Assembly: GCF_030052815.1 (NCBI RefSeq)
Contig: NC_079496.1
Location: 9,191,100 to 9,255,099, forward strand
DNA length: 64,000 nucleotides
From: Hevea brasiliensis
Taxonomy: Eukaryota > Streptophyta > Magnoliopsida > Malpighiales > Euphorbiaceae
Direction of reading: 5' to 3'
Below, one piece after another: positions 32,985 to 46,481 of the stretch. A program made the translations under genes and the position numbers. Position 1 is the first letter of the stretch; every line of letters begins with the position of its first letter. A model generated the notes under the pieces. The model saw only the letters and a list, made by a program, of their open reading frames with translations, searched no databases and was not told where the DNA came from.

Positions 32985-33480
32985 GACTGGAATATTGATT
33001 CAATCCGTCTATGAATGTGTTTCACTGAATATTGATTCAATCCGTCAATGAATGTGTTTCACTAAGGCGTCAATTTCCCAATACAAATCATGTTTCCTCA
33101 TGAGAGATTTGAACAAAGTTTCAGAGTCTATGATAAGTTTCTGTAGTCCCATATCCTGAGTAATGCTAATGGATTCTAGCAGGGCTAGTGTTTCTCCTAC
33201 CAGGGGAGAAGTACTATTACTGCTTGCTGTCGTGCATTGTATAATTTCACTTTTGTGATTCTGCAGAGCGCAACATAGCGTACTGATTGTGACTTATGAT
33301 TTGCTGCAGTATCAGAATTGAATTTAAGTGATCCTTAAGGGGGAGGTTGCCACTTACTATTTCTTGAATTGCTGCTAGGGGTAGGGCTCTGTGTCTGTGT
33401 TGGAAGACTTACATACAATTTTAGGCTGAACTCTTGAATCCATCTTCTGATGCGATAAAATGTTATCATCCGCCTCACCA
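32985..33480 (-). pseudogene. RNase-H-like (RVT_3) non-LTR retroelement relic, unit A
   Basis: Read on the minus strand, pieces of an RNase-H-like domain are recognisable: a LKFNSD-type beta strand (from about 33315) and GE-LALLESIS...DMGLQKLIIDSE (33230-33110), the pattern of RVT_3 domains found in plant LINE-type proteins. The frame is interrupted. A 36-bp tandem repeat (AATATTGATTCAATCCGTC-type) lies at 32989-33063. Unlike the copies behind B and C, this one keeps the IIDSE segment without the 8-bp deletion. It is an old insertion that was copied along with the glucosidase unit. Confidence 0.55.
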
Positions 33481-33540
33481 ATGCTTTTGGAATATGAAAA
33501 CCCTTTGCTTTTTAGGCTATATCCCAGGTTACTGGCAATA

Positions 33541-34400
33541 TGAAAATGTAACTACTTTTTTTTTTGGGCAAAAATTTAACTAACTTGTCATTTGTGATTA
33601 TTTTATCATTTTTATAAAATAAACCTTATTTTGTAAATAATTTGTCAGACCATATTTCTTGGGCCGTCTTAATTGAACCATATTTTATATGTATGTGGCC
33701 ATTTCTTTTAATTATTAATTCTTTAGTAATTATATAAAGTTGATTAGTTTTAGTTCATTCTTAATTGCTTAGAAACTTCAGTAGCAGTTTGGTCATACCA
33801 TGCATGCATGATCGACGCTTCCACGAAATATGACCATTCAGCATTTTTCTCCTTGATAATTTTTTTACAAGTAAATTAGGTGCAATACTTTATTGCTCAG
33901 AATTTTCTCTATCATAAATTTAAGATATAAAATTTATAATGAGACATATTTATTAAATAAGTGAGTTTCATATATTTATATCTTAAGTCAATAATATATC
34001 AAATTTAAATAAAATTTTTTATTACATTAAAAAATCATATGTTATCTTCTCATCCTAAGATTATTTTAATTAAGTTGGTTACTCCATAATTTAAAAGGGG
34101 ACTGTATTAATTAATTTTAGTAGGGTCACCTATGTTAGGTACTGTATAATTATTGCCTTAGATTCTATGGCATGTGATGATTTTAGGAGACTTGTTCAAT
34201 TCTACGTTTACAACTATGCCATTTTTTCTGAGCCATGAATTCCTGTTTCATAGAATACTAGTCTTCCCTGTTAGTCCAAAGTAGTTTAATTTAGATTCTA
34301 TGGCACCTCAAAAATATATTAATTAAATTATATAAAACGATGTTCCGACTTTTTATTTTCTTTAAAGAAACAAAACAAACCAGCCTAAACTTTACACATT
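33541..34400. other. Spacer between units A and B, with an older promoter module
   Basis: No gene is seen. At 33580-33860 there is a diverged copy of the upstream modules, including ACCATGCATGCATGATCGAC (33797-33816) and the GGGCCGTCTTAATTGAACCA segment that also lies near 49950. From 33860 to 34400 the DNA is AT-rich without matches elsewhere in the window that I can see. Confidence 0.55.
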
Positions 34401-34404
34401 CTAG

Positions 34405-34862
34405 GGTACGCAACCCCACATATGTTATGCAAAATCAGACCATACAACAATATTCTGGAGGAAGACTGTTAAACTGGTGCAGCCCAATTGATTTTGATTT
34501 CAATAAATTAAAATTATTTTTTTATATAAAAATAAGATAATGTAGACCCATTAATATTTCTTGTTCTTCGTATTTTCAAAACTCTAAATGAAAAGAATTG
34601 TATTAATTTATCAAATAAAGTTGATTTCTTTTCAAATAGAGCTGTGTGAGAATTTATTTGAATTCTTTTCTTAAAATTGATTTATCAATAATTATATAAA
34701 GTTCGCTAGTTTCAGCTCATTGCTTAATTGCTCAGAAACTTCAGTTCCAGTTTAGGCGTCCCATGCATGCATGATCGATGCTTCCTGGAAATTGTCCTGT
34801 CTCATATGACTATTCAGCATGCACGTTTCCATTTAATGTAGAAGAATTTTTTGTTGACAGGA
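34405..34862 (+). promoter_or_regulatory. Upstream module of glucosidase B with RY-type element
   Basis: A block shared with C at 51630-52090. It contains CATGCATGCATG at 34762-34773, about 390 bases before the ATG. CATGCA is the core of RY elements bound by B3-domain regulators of the seed programme; activity here is inference from motif knowledge only. Confidence 0.45.
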
Positions 34863-35035
34863 AAATTTTCTCTATATTTTATTGATGAAATTTTAAATCA
34901 TAAAAGTAAACCACAAAAGAAATATATATTCCTCATTGTTAAGAAATATAAATATGTATTATATTTGACCAAAAATTAATGTGCAAGATCCAACAACCAG
35001 TAACCAAAAATTTACAAAAATGCCACCCAGTTCTC

Positions 35036-35044
35036 TATATAAAG
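35036..35044 (+). promoter_or_regulatory. TATA box of beta-glucosidase B
   Basis: TATATAAAG followed by GGAAGATCGATCCCAGCGA, the same core promoter as in A and C, 109 to 117 bases before the ATG at 35153. Confidence 0.8.
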
Positions 35045-35152
35045 GGAAGATCGATCCCAGCGATAACACAACCCAAACCTCTGTGTTAGTTATTAGCTGT
35101 GCAGAACAAGAAAACTTAAAAAGAATATCAGTGGTGAATGATAAGGAGGAGG

Positions 35153-38807
<3,655 letters not shown>

Positions 38808-40663
38808 TCTAGAACAGTTTTCACATGTATAAATATTTATATTTATTTTAAGTTGTTTACACTGTAGCATTTGCAATCCGAAAAATATTTTTGAATAAAG
38901 AATAATAATATTACATTTTGCAGTTGCAATCTAGAACAGCGTTCTTATATAAATATTTGTATTTATTTAAGTTGTTTATTCTGCGCATTTGCAATCTAAT
39001 GATTTTTGTTTTTTGAACAAATCGTAATAATATTACATTCCCGAGCGAATCCAAAATCAAAAGTTTTCTCAACAACAGAGGATTATAACTGGAATGTTAC
39101 AAGAAAAGCCTAAAAACACTGCTTTGCTATACAATCTGCAATCGTATTTGCAGTTCTTTTGAGCAAGCTGAAGACACAGGCCTGGAATAACTCAATCTGT
39201 CTATGAATGTGTTTCACCAAGGCGTCAATTTCCCAATAGACATCATGTTTCCTCGCGAGAGATTCGCACAAAGTTTAGGATAAGTTTCTGTAGTCCCATA
39301 TCCTGAGCAAGGCTAATGGATTCTAGCAGGGCTAGTGTTTCTCCTACCAGGGGAGAAGTGCTATTACTGCTTGCTGTCTTGCATTGTATAATTTCACTTC
39401 TGTGATTCTGCGGAGTGCAACATAGCATACTGATTGTGACTTATGATTTGATGCAGTATCAGAATTGAATTTGAGTGATCCTTGAGGAGGAGGTTGCCAC
39501 TTACTATCTGGTAGGGCTCTGTCTGTGCTGGAGGACATGCATCCTGTAGCAGGCTGAGCTCTTGAATCCAATCCATCTTCTGATGTGATTAATTGTTATT
39601 CTTTGTTGGAAGCAGATTCTTTGCAGCTAAGTTTTAATCTTTGGCTGCGCCTTTGGTCTCCAAATTGATTTCCAAAATTTATCATGTGCTGTCTTAAAAG
39701 GACATGGGTTCAAGTTATTGGCTTCACCTTCTTTTTTAATCATAAAAGGGAATAGGCTGATTCAATTGTGTATGCTCCCCTCTTGTCATAATGCTATACC
39801 CAGGCATCTTCTGCTATGTGGCCTAAAGTAGCTGCATTTGACAATGCAGTGTTTGTGATACGTGATGGAAACATAGTCCCTTTCATTCATTGATCTCCAG
39901 TTGTAAAATCCATTGGGTAAAGTGTTCTTGACCTCCACTAGTCGCATTGTAACGCCATAAAAATCCAATACAAATCATGAACGAAACGTAATTATATATT
40001 CAACAATTGCAAAATATGACAATCGATTATACCGCCAACTAAAAATCTGTTGTATAATCATCATTGTTACACATTTCAGTACCTGCATTGCCTAAAACGA
40101 CTTTGCATCAACCAGTAACTTTCTTGCATTTTCTTGGCTAAGCATCAGCTACCGATGCTTTCGGATACCTGAGCTGCCACCATACTCAATGCCACATAAT
40201 AATCAGAGAATGGTTTTCACAACAACGTAAACAGCCATAGGTAATAATATAAATCTGCAAATAATCCATTCACGAATGGCTTAATGCGATCCTGCACCAC
40301 TTCTAGCTGCAAAAAGATTCATAAATTACCTTTCGACTTAGTCCTATTTGACATCAGAGTCAAGAAGAGTATATCTGGTGTTTGGCATATTGAGCAGAAA
40401 GTGAGAAACTCGGAAATGGTGTTCATTCTGCATCAGTTAATTAATTAGCATGTAATTTACAATTTTTTTTTTTTTTTGTAGTATGCTCAGTTAATATTTC
40501 AATTATAATTTTCTATATTATTAGATAAATATGAATAAAATTTGAGAGCCTCATATTGGTATTTTTTTTAATGATTAATGATAATAAAAGAAAAAAATAT
40601 CAGACTGAATGTTATGAGCTGGTGGTTTGTCAAACTCATTAACTATATCATGTCAAACTCCAT
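38808..40663. other. Downstream region of unit B, shared with unit C
   Basis: Apart from the duplicated 3' flank and the RVT_3 relic (listed separately), this stretch is non-coding and matches 55948-57813 closely. A short possible minus-strand exon at 40217-40306 is discussed under findings. The matching segment behind A ends soon after the relic, near 33540. Confidence 0.6.
39180..39625 (-). pseudogene. RNase-H-like (RVT_3) relic, unit B
   Basis: Minus-strand pieces read WQPPPQGSLKFNSDTAS and LVGETLALLESISLAQDMG, the start and middle of an RVT_3-type RNase H domain from a LINE-like element. An 8-bp deletion near 39270, relative to the copy behind A, shifts the frame right after GLQKLI. There is no start codon context or upstream reverse transcriptase, so this is a fragment. 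Confidence 0.6.
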
Positions 40664-41020
40664 TGTTATGACAAGCACGCAAATCTAAGGCACACACACA
40701 AATCCCACAATCACACAGTATTGAAAAGAGAAGAAGAATAACAAAGGATTTAATGTGGTTCAACCATAAGGTCTACGTCCACGGGCAATACAAGAGAAAA
40801 AGTTTCACTGTGATAAAACGAGTAAAATACAATCAATCAAAACTCTCAAACTTTAACCCTAGTATTTTACCTGAATATCTCACTACTCTATGATAAAAAG
40901 GTAGAATATTACAATATTTATAGTGGTTCATACCGCGGGGGCATTGCCCGCACCCCCAAGGGGATCAATAGTGGGCTTCAGGCCCGGGCCTATCTGTCTG
41001 TGCTATTTGCTATCATCACA
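40664..41020 (-). mobile_element. Probable solo LTR (copia-like), minus strand
   Basis: The plus strand runs from TGTTATGACAAGC to GCTATCATCACA, imperfect inverted ends (TGTTATGA and TCATCACA). On the minus strand a TATA-like CACTATAAATATTG lies near 40922, and a GC-rich palindromic patch (GGGGGCATTGCCCGC) near 40940. The word GGTCTACGTCCACGGGC is familiar from plant copia LTRs. No interior or second LTR is adjacent and no clear target duplication remains. The first 80 bases are also present after unit C (57814-57895). Confidence 0.5.
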
Positions 41021-41689
41021 GATCTAATTTTTTATTCCAATTGAGTCACACAGATCTCATTTTTTATCCCAATCGAGTCGCAACACGAAACTTTTAGGTC
41101 AGATCATAATTTGGATCTATGAAAAAATATATCCCAAAATTCAAAGCCACAAAAATAACATCCATATTTCCTTCCCACTGAATTCTTAGCTTAAAAAAAA
41201 CGAAAATACAGCCATGCACGAGAGTTTCTCTATTTTATTCTCTTAATGGTAAAAATAAATAACGTTGGTTTTATTGATCCCCAGACGACAGAATTATAGT
41301 AATCTTTTTTATCTATTCATATATATACATATAGTCCAATTTCCTACATCTTCCTTACATTAATTCTCCAAGATTATTTAATTTAATTTAATTTAATTGC
41401 AAAATTATTATAATTAAGATGGTATATACATGTATCTTATTTCAGAGAAATATGTTTGTCAATTAGCTCGAGCTGTCTCTTTTCTCCAAAAAATATTAAT
41501 ATGTAACTAACTTTTTTTAAAGCAAAAAAGTAACTAACTTATCATTTATCCTAGTGAGACAATTTGTGATTATTTTATTTTTATTAAAATAAATTTATTT
41601 TATAAGTAATTAAATACTATTAAATGAAGTAATGATAAAATTAACAATTTGTAAATAAAATGAATAAAAAATAAAATAATTAAAGAGCA
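41021..41689. other. AT-rich spacer with a copy of the upstream module
   Basis: 41160-41640 matches 13800-14240 and 50330-50720 (shared words such as TTTCAGAGAAATATGTTTGTC). No gene is seen. Confidence 0.6.
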
Positions 41690-42363
41690 TCGTTCTCATG
41701 AGGAATTATATTTAGGTACTAAATTATTGTGTTTTGATTATTTAGATTAATGAAGATTTACAGAAGAACTAAATTAACTAAATATAATAATTTAAATAGA
41801 AAATAAAGAAAATAAGCAATGGTTAATATAAATAAATTCTTAAACTAAGTAAAATTTTACTAAACTAGCAATGGGTACATAAGAACAGAGGTCAATTAAT
41901 AGTAAAAGTGATTCTAGAGTTAGGGTTCATGCTTTAAACCAAATGAGATTTGGTTAGGTTCATTCGATTTTTAAAAAAATTCATGGTTTGAAGGTAGCTA
42001 ATTATAATCTCCTTTGATTTCTTTCTCGAGCAAACCAAAGAGTGTTTTAAGAAAACTAAACCTTACTCTTATACAATATTTGATTTACCCAAAACTTATT
42101 AGGAACTTTAATCAACCAATAAATCCTCTCAATCCCTCGTTCATCTCTAACACTAGATAATTAAGTTCAAAACCATGATTATCTATAAATGATTTTCACC
42201 TTCCTTCAACCAAAGATTAAAAACTATACCCAATTGGATCCAATACTAGGCAAGCCAATAAAGTACACAAGGAATGAATCAAAACTCATAAATGTTATAA
42301 ATCTGAATAAAATTCATCCAAATATACAGATTAATTTAAAACATTATAACCCAACTCTGAAAT
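41690..42363 (-). mobile_element. 3' part of a minus-strand gypsy LTR (outer layer of the nest)
   Basis: The reverse complement of this stretch aligns, with divergence, to 48040-48680, the 3' part of the plus-strand gypsy LTR, including the GAGAACGAT segment typical of such LTR ends. It is truncated on its outer side at about 41690. Its other half is 48722-49632. The two are separated by the plus-strand element 42364-48721. Confidence 0.6.
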
Positions 42364-43563
42364 TGACATATGCATTTCATGTAGTCATTTAGGTTAGATT
42401 TTATAGTTATTTTATTCTGTTATTAGTTAATTCTAGTTAATTTCATTAGTTATTTAATTAATCATTCATACTTGTTAATTTTGGGTTAATTTGTAATTTT
42501 GTTTTTATTTTGTAGATAAAATGATGTTTTTGAGAGATCAAAAAGGTAATTGTGCAAGTAAAGAGTAAATTCTAAGTCCAAAAGTGCTAAAAATGAAGCC
42601 TAAAATTTGAAAATTTTAAAGGCTACTGAAATTTGCACAACATACTACACTGTCTGTGCAACTTGTATGCAGAAATTAGCAGAAATTTTGTGAGTTGCCG
42701 AAAGTTGCACATGATGGTATACAGCCTGTGCAATCCGCATCCACAAAAATAGAGAAATTGCAAACCTGTCGAAAGTTGTACAAGCTGTGCACTTGTCTAT
42801 GTGAGAGCTCAAAAAATAGCTAAAACTTGTCGAAAGTTGAACCGGATGTCGCATAGCCTGTGCATCTGCTTGTGCACTATCACGAAAGACAAATGGAGAT
42901 CTACCGAAGCCTGCACAGTCTCCTACACAGCCTATGCACCTGCCTATGCAATATCATGAAAAACCTCTATAGCTTGCCAAAATATGCACAGGGATTGCAT
43001 GGCTATGCAAACCCGTTTTCACTCATCCTTTCTAGATTTGACTCTGCACAAGATGTTGTGCAGGTATTGTTCAAGCTATGCACTTCCTCATTAATTGGCT
43101 GAAGAAGTAAATCTTCTCATACGTGCAGTGACTTCGTCTCAAACCATTTTTATGCTATCTTAGGGTTTTTGTCAAGAGGTATTTAAGCCTCCTTACATCA
43201 CTTTTTGCGAAGAGAAGAACAAGAAGAGAAAGAGAAAAGGAGAGAAACAAAAAGAGGAAGAACACAATTTTTCATGCACCAGCTGGGACTTTTGCTCTTC
43301 TTCACCATATTCTTTATACTAAACATCGGATTTTTCAGTTTTAAGTTTACTTTTCATATTTTATTTCTTCTTCTACACAAAATCTCTTGTAATAAACATG
43401 GATAGTGAGTAGTTTTCTTTTTTGGAGATAGAGATGTAATATTTGAGTTATTTTATGAAATTGAACTAAGTTAGTCCCAACTTAATGAAATTTATGAAGT
43501 TTAATCCATTTCTTATGAGTTTATTGACATGCCTAATGTAGGGGCCCTTTAAGTTATGTTCTT
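42364..43563 (+). repeat. Left LTR of the nested gypsy element, 3'-truncated
   Basis: Direct repeat of 46482-48098 (not counting the TRIM). It includes a TATTTAAG promoter-like box near 43180 and a run of imperfect repeats of the type GTTGCAC..AGCCTGTGCA between about 42640 and 43080. Homology stops at GTTATGTTCTT (43563), where the interior tail begins, so about 620 bp of LTR and the whole 5' interior are missing. The 80-codon frames here lie in repeat sequence. Confidence 0.7.
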
Positions 43564-46481
43564 GAAAGAAATGGTTGGATTTTTAAACAAAGCAACAGAG
43601 ATCTTCTCATGTGATGGAAAGAAGATGAAGTATATATTCATTGAAGCACCTGTTGGGAATAAAGGCAACAATTTCCAATTTCAGTCACCATGAAACATGA
43701 CAAGGGTCAAGCTAATGACCTTAACTTTGCACTCTTGGGAGACATCCTAAGTTCTTTTGTTTTGTTTTGATTAATTTTATTTTATTTGCTTTGTTTTTAA
43801 TCACCCCTAAATTCAATTTTTGATAATTATCTCATTTTATCTTGCACAAATGCTTATAAGATGGAAAATACAAAATTGTAGATTGAGCATATTTTGTCAA
43901 ATTGCCAAGAAGGACAACATTTAAAGAAGTTCATCTTTTGCTTTTCATTCTGATAAGTGGTTGAGGTGATGTAATAAATTTATTTCCTTGATGTTAATTT
44001 CATGTGAGAGGTTGTGCTTGGATTAAAGAATTAAATGCTTGATTAATTGTGGAATTGAGAATTGAGTTAGCGTGTGAATTTTTACTTTGATGTGTTGGGC
44101 TTGAATTTGGCTTTTGAAGATGGATATGTCTTATAGCAAATTCTTATTTGGAGAATTTTTTTTTAGGTTTTGCAGTGTATATTTTCAATGAGAGTATGCT
44201 GACATTTTTTTTAGATGATTTTTAATGTGTTAATGATGTTTGCTTCATAAAAAAGCTGAGAATTCTGTAGAATTTACTATTTACAGTGTAATTCTACAGA
44301 AATTATATTGTTCACATACACAATAGAATTTGGTGCTATTACTTTGCACAAATAGTTTATTTGTTCATGTTTAGTCTTAATTTTGGTTTTAATAAAGTTC
44401 AAGCAACTTATATTTTTCATTTCAATTGAGATTTTGGCACTAGCAGCTATTTTGGAATGCATTTTTAAGTTTGCAGCACTGTTTATGCTTTTTGTTCATT
44501 CTGCTGAAAACTGCACAACCTAGTGCGCAGCTTATGTAGTTTTACTATTGCAGGACTAATTCTGCAGAAAATATTATTCACAGAGCAAATTCTGTTACAG
44601 TAACTCCTGCACAGCGTATGCAATCTAACCTGCGTAGCACCACTTTTTCTATGATGTTTGTTCTCTTTAATAGTGTTGAGGGATATTTTTAGATTTTAAT
44701 TACCTCCAAATTCTCCATTCTTCATTCAAGGTAAACCTTTATAATTTTCCATTCCATTTATACGATACATTTTCAATTCTTGCAATTATAAGTAAGCTTT
44801 TTCGGCTCATTTTCTAGAATTATTTATTTTAGTACTTACTTATATTTCACAAATTTGTTGCACTTTCATGCACCAACTCCTTGCATTCTATCCCATCTTG
44901 GCATTTATTTTAACATTGAGGACAACGTCTGCTTTGAGTTTGGGTTTGTTTATAAGATTTTTAAAAAATTAGCATTTCAGTCTAAGTGTATTTCATTTCA
45001 TACAATACATACATCATACATTCATATTGTAAATATTTTACATGCACATACATATATACCATACTTCATATAGCAACCATATAGAAAATTTGTGTATAGA
45101 TTTCTTATATTTAGTTAATACATTGCTCATTTTTACAAATCATGCATTCATGAAATAAAATTTTTGCCAAGTCCTTTGAGTAATGAGAGTTGCTTAGTAT
45201 AGTGATTTAGCCTACCTCTAGTTGGGATTGAGGATTGAAAGTTTCGAAGAGCTGCAAAGTTTTGAAATATTTACCTTTGCCTATATCTTCTTAGCCAAAG
45301 AGCCACCCAATTAGTTATTTAGAGATTTGAGTGTTTAGAGAGAGCTATGACAAAAGGTAGTCAAGTGATGTCTCACCAATCCTAGAATAAACTTTCTAAA
45401 CCTTTCAAGGCGAAATATTAGTTTGTACTTAAACAAAGAGATGATTAAGCATTATTTGACTTAAACCTTCTCATTTTAAATCTTTTGCCTTTTCTCTTCA
45501 ATAAAATTAACCTTTGCAAATTCCTTTGAGCCTACATTATATCTAAATTTTCTTGAAAACCCTTATTGCTATTTAGCCAATGAACCAAATACTACCAACC
45601 TTTTCATGAGAATAATTATGCATAATATTTAGTACACTATCCAAAAAAAAAAGAAGAAGAAGAAAAAGAGACAAAGAGATGCCTATCTTCTATAAAAGTG
45701 CTAGTATCCATGGGCTTTTCATTGTTATTATTCAAATTGGAGGAAATCTACCCAAGTATTAAAAAAAATGAGTTTGGGGGTGATATTTTTAGAGACGGTC
45801 ATAAAAAGAAGATACAAAATAAAAATATTAAAGTGTTAAAGTAATCCCTTCAATCTATGCACTTTGTAAAATATGCTAGCACTTGAAAATTCTCATTGTG
45901 TTTTTCTCTCCTCTTTAAAAAAAAGTTAAATATGAAAGAAAAAAAAGAAAAAAAAAAGAAGTGTACCTTATGTTTTCAAGATTGAAAATATTCTCATATT
46001 TTTAAATCCTTTTTACCCTTTTTTCTTGTTAGCCTCATTTTGAGCCTTATAGCCCCATTATACCCCTAAAAGTCTTTTGATCTCGTAATTGTACTTGCTA
46101 CATTAGTGGAGATAGGGATAGAAAGTGTGCTTATGGGATTGAGAATTTATTCATCCATTCATCAAGTTCCATCATTCTATATAGAGGCACTTTGACTATT
46201 AATTATTTTGGAGTTCTTTTTTAGCATGACTTTCTTTTTTTTATTAGTTGTTTTGAGATTTTTAAATGATTAATTGACTTGAGGCTAAGCGGTGAAGGCT
46301 TGAGTAAGCATTAAAGTCTTTGCATCTTGAAGGATGGGTATATGGATTGTTGGTATGACTAGAGGTGAGTTAGATTGCTCTAATAGGTGATTTTCATGAT
46401 TCTTTGGACAAGGCATCCTAAAGTTGCATTGTATTTCAAAATTTGCTTGAGGACAAACAAAGATTTGAGTTTGGCAATATT

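Noticed and set aside
35138..35152. Upstream in-frame ATG as the start of glucosidase B (and 52367 for C)
   Set aside because: It adds five basic residues before the leader that A does not have. Alignment of the three copies begins at the later ATG.
42860..43102. 80-codon frame, with relatives at 47311-47627
   Set aside because: It lies within the repeat-rich part of the nested LTR. The frames are not kept between the two copies as a protein would be.
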